Assembly (NCBI RefSeq): GCF_958295425.1
Contig: NC_081150.1
Coordinates: forward strand, 12,709,001 to 12,773,000
Reading direction: 5' to 3'
Length of the DNA stretch: 64,000 bases
DNA from: Solea solea
Taxonomy: Eukaryota > Chordata > Actinopteri > Pleuronectiformes > Soleidae
A model generated the notes under the pieces. It was not told where the DNA came from, did not search any database, and saw only the letters and a program-made list of their open reading frames with translations. This document shows, in pieces, positions 1 to 33,520 of the stretch; position 1 is the first letter of the stretch; each line of letters starts with the position of its first letter. A program made the position numbers and the translations under genes.

Positions 1-180
1 GTTACAAGCAAAGATGGTGACAAATAATCCCTCCATCTTTATGTCTTAAGTTTTGTTATCCTTGTGACCTATTTCTGAAAATGTGTTTGCATTTTATATG
101 TGTATGGCCACACCTTGGTTATAAAGTTCACAAAGCAAATGAGTAATTCAAAAAATGTTCTGTATTTTCTTCACGTCCAG

Positions 181-23011
<22,831 letters not shown>

Positions 23012-24096
23012 TCACAGATGTCCACATAATGTATCATCCCACTTGCGTGCATATAAATATAAAGTGTTTTGTCCCATTTATCCACGTATCGTATCTAAAG
23101 GAAACTGCGTTGTACCAGTATAAATATTTTACTGGCAGTTATTGTCTTTATGACTTGTTACATGAGGCTGTTTCCTCCCTGGAGTTCACTTCAGTTTATT
23201 ACATTCACTCAGTGCCAAGCCTTTGAGTCTTTGAGGCTGCACTCTCTCACTCTCACAACGGTGAAATTCACCATCTTGTTTTTGGCTCAGACTCTGAGCT
23301 CTGTTTTCATCGTCTCTTCAGCTTCATGCGTGCGCCGTAAAACTCATCCATCTTCTGCACATTTGACAGAAAATGTCTGTTTTTTTTTTACTCATTCCAG
23401 CTGCTTTAATGTTTCCCACTTTTACAGTGACGTGTTCTTCGGAGAAAAGAAAAAACAACAAATGAAGAAGATGACGAATGAACACTGTATTTGCACGATT
23501 ATGTCAAAAGATGGGCAGCTACAGCCTTTTTATATACGTGTTTAACCTTAACTGTTTTTACAACTGAAAATGTGTGGTTTGTGTATTTATTTACCGCAGA
23601 TGTACGCACAAAACAGTCATTTTATTTACATCCGTGTCTTACATGTCGTTACAATCACTACAGTTGCACTCCCAATTTTGGTACTATGTTTGAGATTTTG
23701 CTGAAGTACAGTTTTATATGATGATGTCAGTATGTATTGAATATGTGTCACAGGTCTTAAGCTGTTCTTTTTTTTGTTTGGTTTTTTGAAATCAAGGTTA
23801 CTTTCATTTCATTGTCCTTCATCTGCTGTAGAAGACTGGGAAGCATTGAATACAACAGACGTTAACCTTTTCACCTGTCTACGTTGCTGTCACTCAAGTG
23901 AGGGCTGGTTTACAAACAGCCCTCTTAATGTACTGCTATCACAATACAATCCGGGCCCTATTGATTTTCTGATATCATTTCGGTCAACACTCCGTGTATC
24001 TGTTTTTTATCAGTGTTTATTTTACTGCTATTTAGTGTTCCTGTTATGGACAACTGTCTAATGTTCCTGGCAAATAAACATTTCCTCCAAAGCTGT
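23012..24096 (+). other. mthfd1l: mthfd1l 3' untranslated region
   Basis: About 1.08 kb runs from the stop codon to the first well-formed poly(A) signal. No coding similarity is seen; the open frames here (for example 23029-23545 and 23774-24061) are low-complexity T-rich frames. The 3' end is inferred from the signal at 24073 and could differ by tissue. Confidence 0.75.
24073..24078 (+). terminator. mthfd1l: Poly(A) signal AATAAA of mthfd1l with downstream GU-rich element
   Basis: AATAAA lies in ggcaaataaacatttcc. It is followed about 15-30 bp downstream by a GT/T-rich stretch (gctgtgtttgtgttccc), the expected arrangement of cleavage signal and GU-rich element. Cleavage would fall near 24090-24096. 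Confidence 0.75.
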
Positions 24097-24535
24097 GTTT
24101 GTGTTCCCTCACACCCAGTAGTCGACTCGTGGTTCAGTCCCATCTGTTGTTTTGCCACATGCGTTCTCTTCCTGTTGTCCTGTGGTTCTCAAAGAAAACA
24201 AAGAAAAAAAGCTTCAAAAAAGAAACATTTCTCTGTCTTTCTCACTAATTTTACCACACATTTCTTGTGTTTTGTTTCTTCCAGTGTAGGTGGTGCCTGG
24301 GTTGGACGTGTGCCTATTAATGTGATGATCGGGCCCCCCCAGGCCCCCGCCCCAGGGGTCCAGCACCTGTCATTATGAGGTGTTTGTGTGGCATGTATCC
24401 AATGTACATGTGTGTGCCTGTCATAGCTGGCATTCCACACCTGCTTACTCTGTTATTCTGTGTCCATCAGACAGGATCTGGCATTTTAAACAACAGTCAG
24501 AGCAGCAGGAATGCTCTCATTGATACAGTAGTGTG

Positions 24536-24566
<31 letters not shown>

Positions 24567-27500
24567 ATGGACACGGAGAGACTGAACCCTCTTGTTTGGA
24601 ACTGATGACAGATTTGTAGACCTGGTGTTGATGAGGAGGAGACTTTGTCATTGCTTTGTAATGTGCCGGAATATCCCTCACGTTTGTCACGTTACAGTTG
24701 TTTATTTCAAGCCTCGCTGTGATGAAACCTCAGGTTGTTTAAGCTCTTGTCTTTTAGCTACTCATTCTAAATAGGTTAATTTCAGTACCAAGGACAGGTC
24801 CCCTCACTTGTCTTGGTAACTCCAGTCCAGGTGTCTTGGAGAATGTCTGGATTAGATTATCGAGTGGCTAAAGCAGGCGACTGCTGTAGACCTCGGACCT
24901 CTGGATCCACAGAAAGTCTCAGGTTCCTAGGGTATAATTTCTGTAAATTACCGTAGTCTGTGCATCCTGCTTTCATTGTTTAAAACTGCTTCCCTGTGTG
25001 TTTTGTTCACATGGTAGAGATTATGTAAATTGAGCACCTAGGCTTTTGACATTCATAAATATGACCACATCTCTAGATTTAGCCTCCTTACACTGGCTTC
25101 CTGGTTGTTTTAGATTTGTAGATTTCATTAGTACAGGAAGTACACTTTTTAAGAAAGAAAAACTTATCACTGAGTAGCAAAGAGAAAGTCTAGGACTGAA
25201 ACATTTAGACGATGTGCAAGGGTCTCTTTGCTACTCAAAGATTTCATTTGTGTCAAATACAGTTGCTAATTTTCCCCAGCCTTATAGGGGATTTTTTTTA
25301 ATAATCAGCAGTAGGATACACCTCTGTGGCTGATTATCCTATTCAAAATAGTATTTATAAAATCGTCGGAAAAGATATTGTGCACGAAATTTTCTCGTGT
25401 CACAATTGAATTATTGGGATTTGGGTAACAGTTGTTTGTCATCCTTAAAAAGGTGCGTCCTCATCCAAAAATCTGGTAAACACCAGTCTACAAAGTTGGG
25501 TGTGCATAACTGGGGGGAATTCAGGGCCAAACGGCTAGCTGGTCATAAGCTTGTCCCCCCCCCCCTGAATTCAGTACTTGACAGGTGTGTTCAAATGCTT
25601 TTGTCCATATGGTGGATATGTTGTGTATATATAAATCACAGCCCACATGTAAGTGTGTACTATTAAAAAAAACAGCTTAACTTTAACCAGTCTCTGGGGA
25701 AAGGGTTTGGTAACATCTGATGTATATCATGTCACATTTGGTCCCATTTAGTATCTCCATCATGACAAAAATATATTCCCACCATTTTGGAGTCAAATCT
25801 TTAATTTTGCTGTGTGGGACAAAGTATCCGTGCCTCCTCTGAAGTTCTGTGTGCATGTTGCCCTGAGCAGATATCAGCTCATGGCCACATTCTTCTGTCT
25901 GTCTGGTGAAAACCCCCCTACTGAATTTCCCACTGTTACATTGTTACATTAAAAATGCTGTCCTTGTATAAACTGGAAGTCATTTTCAGGCTAAAACAGA
26001 TGATGTGATTCTTACAGTTTGACCATCATGTTTAGATAAATCTATGACTGACCCCCTTTTTTTTGTTTCCATACTCCATGCTCTGTTTTTCATTGGCAGT
26101 GATTAAGAGGCCACTTGAATCCTCGTGGGCATACGGAACAGTTTTGTAAGTATAAAAGAGCTCAACCTTTACATTTTTGTGTATTTAATCATGCTTTTTC
26201 TTCCTTTTATTGTGCCCTCACATCACTGTTTCATCGAAGAGAACAGACTGTGACAAAGGCTTTTCTGCTCTCCTCCCTTTCCTCCCCTCGCCCTGATCTT
26301 TCCTGCCATGATGATGGTAAATACATGAATCTCCTGTAGTATGGAATACATGAAAATCATAATCAAAGCAACAGCTTTCCTCATGCTCTGTAAAAGCATT
26401 ATTCAAGAGAAATATTACAGAGCCATAGGGAAGCCTCACTGTGCCGAGGGCAGTCATGTGAACTTGGATGTGAATAACATTTTCCCCAAGGTGAAATTTG
26501 ACGCAGCAGAATAAAAGCTACATAAGAATAATATTAATAAGAACAGAAACAAAATACAAGAAATACAAGTTAGAAAAAGACGGGTGTGGACAACAGATGC
26601 TTAATGGTATTTCTCTTGAATGATTTTAGGAGTTTTCGTAAATGGAGCAAACAATCTATATAATCACTTCAGATCTTTGAGTACGACATGGTCTTTGATT
26701 GTCTGCATCACGTATTCCATCATAGTCCGTCATGTGTCTGTCGTGAGTCTGATAACATAATGGTTTCTGAAATGAGACGCGGTCATGTGGCTCTGATACT
26801 CACTGCTGAGGCAGAAGACGCAGAAATGACTAGAAATGACAGCTTGTTCGCTGAGACACTGGGGGATTACGTTCATCCACAATGTTCAATGTTAATAGAC
26901 TGAATGAAATATTGAAAGTTTTATTGAAAGTGTCAGAAAGTGCTCTATTTTTGACTTAAAGCTGCACCTTCATGTATTTTTAAAGCTGCTCCAATGAGTA
27001 TTCATTTATAAACAAAAGCTCAAATCTTTTCCTCCTCAGTCTAACTAAAATAACCTCTGCACTTCTAGATAAATGTCTCTGGGTAAAACAGTTTGTTCGT
27101 GTTGCCACGCTGTGTTTCTGTGTTTGGACCCTCCATCGAGGCCTGTGAGAACTTGGCTTTGAGCGGTGGGGTTGTAATTTGTGCATTCTAAAATTCCACA
27201 CAAAACACACATGGCCCTGACCTGCAATTAACATTCAAAGCCGAACACGGTCGGCGACACAGAGCTTGTTCCGCACATCACACTCATCAAACAAACATAT
27301 TCTAGCTGATGGCATCTTATTTACAGCGTGCGTTTTTTTTTTTTATTTACGAGGCCGACTTAAACTAATTAACGTATTACGTTCAGCCTCAGTGTTGAAG
27401 GGTGGAGTTAAGTAAGAAAATGTAAAGTGTCTGATTATCACATGACCAAACAGTTTCACCACATCAGAGAGAGAGAGAGTCTTTATGTTAGAATATATGT

Positions 27501-27829
27501 TGTACTCTTTTGGTATTGTACAAAGAAAATGTGTAATTAGATATAGTAAAAAGGTTTTACTGAAGTATCACCAGTAAAATTCCTCATTGTCAACATTTGA
27601 TTTAGAACATTCTATTGACTTAAAATCCTCCAAAGCTCCCTAAGACTTAAGTCATGCAGAAATCAACAAAGGTGATTGTCAGATATTACTTCATGAAATA
27701 ACCAAAACTGTATGTGTAACATATGAAGCGGAATATGATAATATTGTAGATTTCAGGGCTTAGTTTGTGTCTTTTGGAAACTTTGTTTGGCTTCAAACTC
27801 TATTTTTTTAAGACGTTGCCTAATTCATC
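24097..27829. other. Intergenic region between mthfd1l and the transposon remnant
   Basis: No exon, RNA gene or intact element recognised. It contains a GT microsatellite (24540-24566), a GC-rich patch near 24325-24362, and a short inverted repeat GAATTCAGGG / CCCTGAATTC at 25517-25572. Confidence 0.6.
24540..24566. repeat. (GT)n microsatellite
   Basis: About 13 uninterrupted GT units, 460 bp downstream of the mthfd1l poly(A) signal. Confidence 0.95.
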
Positions 27830-28599
27830 TTAAAGGGGACATATTATGCGAAATCAACTTTTTAACCATTTCAATACTTATATTTGGGACCCTGGAGGCC
27901 CTACCAGTCGCCAAAGTGTGGAAAAAGAATACTCAGTCATGTTTTCGTGGTCCCCCTTAGTGTAAGTATAGGCGATAAAACACGCGATGTTGAATTCCCT
28001 GCGGCAGCATGCGCATTTCACCGCGAATGTTACCACCCACCAGTAAGTTTACCTCGAGAGCTCCACCTTAGCTCCACCATGTCCGTATAAAATGCGAGAG
28101 TGCAGGCGAGGGAGGAAGAGCAGTATTATGTCAACGTGGAGTGTGCTGTTGGTGGCTGCACAGTGGAGCACAGTGTTTTACACAAACTTCCAGCCTCAGA
28201 GGATTTTATATATGAAGCTAATGTGCCGGATAAAGTCAGCAAACGTGTGTTCGTGTGTTCGCACCACTTCACATCAGACTGCGGCCAGCTAGTGGAGGGA
28301 GGGAGGGGGTGAGGAATGGAGCGGAGGGAACAGGAGCTGAGCGAGTGAGCACTGTAAAAAGGACAAATCTGAAACCCCCTGGAAGAAGTGGGTGTGTGTT
28401 TGCCTGTGTCTCATTTGCATATAAAGGGACCATGCACAAAACCGAGCGTTCTGAAAGGGGCGGTTTTGGCAGGGTTATTGAACTGCTATGGTGCTTCATC
28501 CTTATGGTATTTTGACCAAAGCCTGTCACAGTCATGTTCATTAGGACACCAGGGAACTATTTTAACTTGGGGAAATAGGGTATAATATGTCTCTTTTAA
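27830..28599 (+). mobile_element. TTAA-flanked DNA transposon remnant with THAP-like ORF, Kolobok-type
   Basis: A 770-bp unit bounded by TTAA at 27830-27833 and 28596-28599. Terminal inverted repeats: left TTAAAGGGGACATATTATG; the reverse complement of the right end is TTAAAAGAGACATATTATA, 16 of 19 matching. Kolobok elements, as known in frogs and fish, use TTAA target duplications, have purine-rich termini beginning AGG or AAG, and carry THAP-domain proteins. All three traits are seen here. The remainder of a transposase is absent, so it is non-autonomous. A piggyBac-type MITE also uses TTAA but normally starts with CC, which does not fit. Confidence 0.78.
28100..28312 (+). pseudogene. Decayed THAP-type zinc-finger ORF inside the 27.8-kb transposon
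   Basis: A 70-residue frame. Residues 14-20 read ECAVGGC and a later block reads RVFVCSHHFTSDC, giving a C-x4-C ... C-x2-H arrangement typical of THAP domains. Only 32 residues separate the second cysteine from the CSHH motif, where THAP domains usually have about 35-53. The stretch that should hold the invariant tryptophan is missing between KLPASED and FIYEAN. No AVPTF motif follows, and the frame stops in a G-rich tract. It is read as a transposon relic, not a host gene. Confidence 0.7.
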
Positions 28600-29380
28600 T
28601 TGTTTCTGATTTTATTTTTGTCTTATTACTTTAAATGTGAGAAGGTATGACTTTCTGGGACTTAAATGGTATTATCTTTTGTATTTATATTGTTAGTTTT
28701 TATTGTGTCTCATGTCTATTTGAGCTGCAATCAGACCCGGATGGCGATAGCATGTGTCACAGCCTACTTTCTTCTATTCCCTCTCTTTGTAAATATGATT
28801 TTTTTTTTGTCTGTTATCTGCTATTCTTGTTTCTGTACATGTGTCCTGATAGAGTGATCCCTCCCCTGTGACTCTTCCTGAGGCTTCTCCCATTTATTTC
28901 CCTGTAAAAAGGGACAGAGGTTGTCACTTGCTGCATAGACTATGAAGCCCTTTTGAGCCAAATTGTTTTTGTGGTGTTATTATGTTATTTACATAAATGT
29001 ATTTCTGTGTCCATACTGTGTGTCACGTCATCCCGTCTCGGGACTACAAATAGAAATTAGGCCTTACAGCTACAATTAAAAATCTATTTTATGCACTCAT
29101 TCTTGGCACTTGGCAGTAGTTCTGATTCCGCTCATGAATGCGCACTAATGCCCGTTTACAGCATAAATCAATGAATACATTTGTACTGTGCTTTGGCCAA
29201 CTGTGTTGTTTGTAAAATTGGATTGGTTGATTTCTGTCATGTGTCAGTGATTAGATCATCTTAAATATTAATTTCTCAGATTAGATCTGTCCTTCTTTTC
29301 TGCAGAGGGCGGATGAGTAAAAATAAAAAGCCACAGGTCTGAATCCTTTATTTCATCCTCCTCCTGTCCTCTCCTGTCTC
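28600..29380. other. Intergenic sequence before the akap12 promoter
   Basis: AT-rich and T-rich, with no recognisable gene. The frames at 28647-28871 are hydrophobic T-rich frames without homology. Confidence 0.6.
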
Positions 29381-29723
29381 TTTCAGTCTGTGCCTCCTCC
29401 ATTATCTATGATGCTGCAAGGCGTGCCACGGCGCACCGGGCCCTCCATGTGATGCAGAGGGGAGGTGTTGGAGGAGGAGGAGGAGGAGGAGGTGGGTGTC
29501 CTCAAAGAGTTTGCTGGTCCTGCTGCACACTTCATCACTCTAGATCCAGGTCACCCCGGGGGCGGAGCTGCACTGTAGAGCCGCTTTGGACGCATTTTTG
29601 GATACGCATCGCCTTCCTCGCGACACAGTCGTGATCTGCCTGCTTCTCTGGAGGTTTCGTTGCTCTTCAGACTGAAAGTAGCCGAGAAAACAGAAAACAA
29701 CCCTTTCCATCACTCTGTTCACC
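29380..29723 (+). promoter_or_regulatory. akap12: Probable promoter and 5' leader of the akap12 alpha transcript
   Basis: The last ~340 bp before the alpha start codon are GC-richer than the surroundings. They carry a (GGA)n purine tract at 29470-29492, a GC box GGGGGCGGAG at 29558-29567, and several CpGs. No TATA box is placed convincingly, so a CpG-type promoter is inferred. The transcription start cannot be fixed from sequence. Confidence 0.55.
29470..29492. repeat. (GGA)n tract in the akap12 alpha leader
   Basis: Seven to eight GGA units about 230 bp before the alpha ATG. G-rich DNA or RNA of this type can form quadruplex structures. Confidence 0.85.
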
Positions 29724-29852
29724 ATGGGAGCGGAGAACTCAGTGCAGCGGGACGTGAAGAGCCAGGAGGATGCGTCAACCTCAGCCTCCGCCGGGGAGCT
29801 GAGCGCGGAGGTGAAGCTGCTCCAGGAGGAAGGAGGCGCCCTTGACACCAAG
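29724..29852 (+). CDS. akap12: akap12 alpha-isoform first coding exon (N-myristoylated start)
   Basis: AKAP12 (gravin/SSeCKS) is a membrane-associated scaffold that anchors protein kinases A and C. This exon starts with a strong Kozak context (caccATGG) and encodes 43 residues: MGAENSVQRDVKSQEDAST, then an Ala/Ser/Glu-rich stretch ending GALDTK. Gly2 followed by A-E-N-S fits N-myristoylation, a property of the alpha isoform, whose human start is MGAGSS. The donor is AAG|gtactg, phase 0. Identification rests on this start, on the LQKNGQ motif of the next exon, on the beta first exon at 62607, and on the mthfd1l-akap12 order conserved with human. The bulk of the protein lies past base 64000. 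Confidence 0.88.
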
Positions 29853-32800
29853 GTACTGACGCACTGACACTGTCCCGCACACTTTCCTGCAGAGTGGCTC
29901 CACTGGCACTGTGTTAAATAACATTAAGCCTGTGTTAGTTACCTGCGTGTTTGCAAACACACCTGCTCTCCTCCTCCTCCTCCTCTGCTGTGCGCATCAC
30001 TAACGTGCTGCAGCGCACGTCAGCCTCCACGTGCTGTTTTTTTTTTGCTGAGTAATGTTTCGAGTTGTCTGCAGTAATAAAACAGCAGCAGCAGCAGCAG
30101 CTCAGTCTGGTCCAGATTTACAGAGTCTGAGTTTACAGTGTTAGTCAACAAGACTCTGCATTATTTACAAACACTCACAGAGGCTGTGATGACACCACTG
30201 AGGGATTTATAACTCACTAAAGATGATAGTTGATATGATCATAAACACACGATATTAGTGTAAAATCAACAATTTCGTGTCAATATTGTGGAATAACAAT
30301 GTTGACACAACAGTGGTACATTGCCATTATTGGGATAATTCTGAATTTATAAAAATCAGTTTATATATAATTGAAAATAAATTGTGTGCAGCTGCCAACA
30401 TACAGTTGTAGTGATTTGTTTTCAAGTGCCACAATTTAGTCCTTCATATAGCGATTATTTAATTATTAAATTCAGTTTTTCATTAAAAATGTGTATATCC
30501 TTTAAAAACATGTAATTATTATATTATATTTGTATTCATATATAATATGTTTTTGATAACATGAGTAGTGAAATTTAAATAATAATTTTAAGTGTTCAGA
30601 AAATTATCAATTTAATATTTCCCAGGGTGTGAAGATATTGAGTAATAGACACATTTCTATTTATTTTACCTGCGCATCACAAAGGCTTCCTCATACAGGG
30701 TAGCCATTAAAAAAATAAAACATTAAACTGATATTTGACAACATTTTTATTTAATTCAATTTATAGCAGTCCATTGTTTAAACTCAATTTCTAACCATCA
30801 CATGATCACAAATCAAGCATTTTGCCTCAGAGTTTTATAAATGAATAATAATTATAAAATATTAGGTTCTTCTATATTCACTAGTGTCACTATTGTTGTG
30901 TTATGTTTTGCATGCAACTGAACTGACTTCTTTATCAGTCAACATGTTTTCCTCTCACTCCTTCATCTATACGTGTGTGTGTGTGACATTGTGCACACTC
31001 AGCACTGTTACCCTTGTGCAAATTGCTCAGCAGTGTGTGAATGAATATTTGGAAAGTGACCTCTAATGACTGCGCAGGTTTCGGCACCTGCTCTGTTCAC
31101 GCCTCGTATAACTGATTGGCTTTATTGACTTTTTAAGGCGGGAGGTCAGCGGGTCACATTTTGTGGCCCCGGCTCTTTCGCTGAAAAGGTCAAATGACAC
31201 TGAGGGAGACGTGAAAAGTGAGAGAGCGCGCTCAAGCAGCTTAACATTTTGGTGGTGATGTCAAAACGTCCTTACATTTGTTCTGTTTTCACGCACTGGT
31301 GTGTGTTTTCCACTGAGTGGCTGATTGTTTTAAAGCCGTAATCTCAGGGATTTTATCACCACAGTGTCAACTCATATTCTCGGTCAATTATAACACGTGA
31401 TCAGGAGTTAATAAGCACAGAAATATTCAATCATCATATTTCATGTGTAGAAAATCAACTCCACAAATGCATCAATTCTTCATCTGACACATTTAGGACT
31501 GATGCGAGTGAAATCAGTGAGGCATAGTTTTAACCTGGTCTCATTTTTTGATATTATAAACTGGAGGAACTCCACAGCTTCACACCTGGACATGATTTGA
31601 TCTCAGCAAATTTTTATTAACGTTGACCATGAGACAGATTGGACAGACACATGATTACCTGGAAACAAGGGCCACAGTTGTATACTTTTAAGCAGGTGTC
31701 AAACCCTCGGTCCCTCACTTCTATAAACATCATCATTTTAGCTATTTCAATATCACAATGAAATCGTCGTATTATCATTTTTTGACCAGACTAGATGCTC
31801 ATTGGCTCTTAGGTCGGTTGAGTTTGAGAGCCCTGCTATAAAGCTCTATTATCAGTTTTCACAAAAACTCAAATGTTTGTCATGACATCCTTTGAGAAGG
31901 AAAACCAAAAAAACAGAAGGAGCCAAACGTGGCTTTAAACTATCGAATATTGAAAGTATCTGTTTAGCTACTTTGGCCCTGCATTAGCTTCACTAGCGCT
32001 CATGCACTGGTGTTTGTTTTCTTGGAGTGGAGAAATTGTCCCTGACAAAATGATGTGAGAAACTATTGTGGGGGGGGGGGGCTTATCCAATATTTATAGG
32101 AACATCATGTTGTGTTCTCTCTCTCTCTCCCTCTCTCTCTCTCTCTGTGAGCGACACACACCAGTCTATTATGAAAACAGTGATGTTTTAGAAACCAGGA
32201 TGTGGACGCTGACGCTGTTTGAGAAAATCACATCAAAGCGTGTTTGTGCAGCTACGCTGTTATGCTCGGAGAGAATGTGTATATTTGGACGATGTGTGTG
32301 CTCGCTCGAGGCAGATGGAGCTGTCCTGCTTGATTCACAGTCAAAATATCCTCCTCACTCCACAGAGGAATTTCAACAGTGCCCCCCCACCCACCACAAC
32401 CGACCACACCTTCCTCATTCCTCTCTGTCACCCACAACTCGCAAAACCTCATGTCTTACCAAGATGATTGCATTAAGTCTGTAATACAAGTGGCTGTTCT
32501 CGTGGTGCCTTAACAGAGAAGTTGCATTGTTGGTGACCCACAGTGCAGAAAACGTCGTTTTTAATTATGTAACATGTCTTGTGAATATTTAAAAATGTCT
32601 TCTTGATGTTTTATCTTCCGCCAGAGGAACTGAGTGACATGTATTATCAAGTTTAAACATGTCATTCATTATGTTAATGCAATTTGGTCCAAAAATACAA
32701 TAAAATAATCAGATCCATCAATTAGAATCATGTTGTTGCAATGGAATTGTCTTACATTTTATACTTTACTTTCCCTCTATCTTTTATCTCCTTGTATCAA

Positions 32801-32884
32801 AGGCAGCATAACCTGCATGACCCTGGGTCTTCGAGTCCAATCCTGCCATTTTATGCCCATTTGTCCATAAATAGATTAGAAGTC
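29853..32884 (+). other. akap12 intron 1, proximal part
   Basis: Holds a (CAG)6 run at 30083-30100, a very AT-rich segment at about 30240-30880, a G tract near 32070-32080 and a CT microsatellite at 32115-32146. No exon-like sequence. Enhancers may exist here but cannot be recognised without comparison. Confidence 0.6.
32115..32146. repeat. (CT)n microsatellite
   Basis: Polypyrimidine CT run of about 32 bp with one CC interruption, 35 bp after a long G tract. Confidence 0.9.
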
Positions 32885-33520
32885 TTAAAGGCCACATAGA
32901 CCGGAAGCTCCAATTAACACTGCGTTTGTGTGTGTATCTGCGTCATTACCTCGTTTATGAAACCCTAAAGTTTCAGAACAAACAGTTCAGCCACTGCTGA
33001 GAAAATAGTGTTGTATTGTTTTCCTGGGCTCTGCGAAGCAGATCGGCACTTCCTTAATTTGATGTCGTCATCAGAAATCCTCACCACTCCTCTCACCACT
33101 GTAGCGCCTCCTGGTGCGGGCACTAGTCCGGGCACATCCGGTTGCGTACATTCAACCGCAGAAGAAGAAGGACTACTCTCGTTGTAGCTGCTGAGATGCA
33201 GAGCATCCACCGTGCCAGAGGGGGAGCTGTGTATCTGAGAGCTGGCCTATCTATTACGTCACTTCCAGGTACCTGGCCAATCACAGGACAGTGGGAAAGC
33301 TCTCGTTGGCTGGCCAATCACAACACAGTCCACGTTCTGGGGGTGTGGTTTTGGTCTGAAACAGCGCGGCTGACGAGAGCGTCAGTGAGGAGATATTTTG
33401 ATATCTCTTTTCGTTTGCAGCGATTAGGACGTTTTTAACCGTGAAAACAAGTTAATATATGTAAGTAGACCTCCATAACTAACATATATGTGTGATACAA
33501 GCATTCGATGTCACCTTTAA
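32885..33520 (-). mobile_element. 636-bp TTAA-flanked MITE (AGGTGACAT / AGGCCACAT termini)
   Basis: TTAA lies at 32885-32888 and 33517-33520. The left end TTAAAGGCCACATAGA matches the reverse complement of the right end, TTAAAGGTGACATCGA, at 13 of 16 positions. The interior is non-coding but carries TTACGTCA (33254), a perfect palindrome CCAGGTACCTGG (33265-33276) and two TGGCCAATCA boxes (33274, 33311). I recognise long stretches as a common teleost repeat. Superfamily by target site and AGG start: Kolobok-like, inferred. Orientation is arbitrary. Confidence 0.75.

Noticed and set aside
25517..25572. Polylinker-like cluster: GAATTC, GCTAGC, AAGCTT and GAATTC within 56 bp, with a C tract
   Set aside because: No vector backbone, primer sites or further cloning sites flank it, and the surrounding sequence is ordinary AT-rich fish DNA. 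The GAATTCAGGG / CCCTGAATTC inverted repeat is better seen as a small chance palindrome.
28100..28312. THAP-like frame as an independent host gene
   Set aside because: It lies wholly between transposon terminal repeats, lacks the invariant tryptophan region and has no neighbouring exon, so a transposon relic is the better reading.
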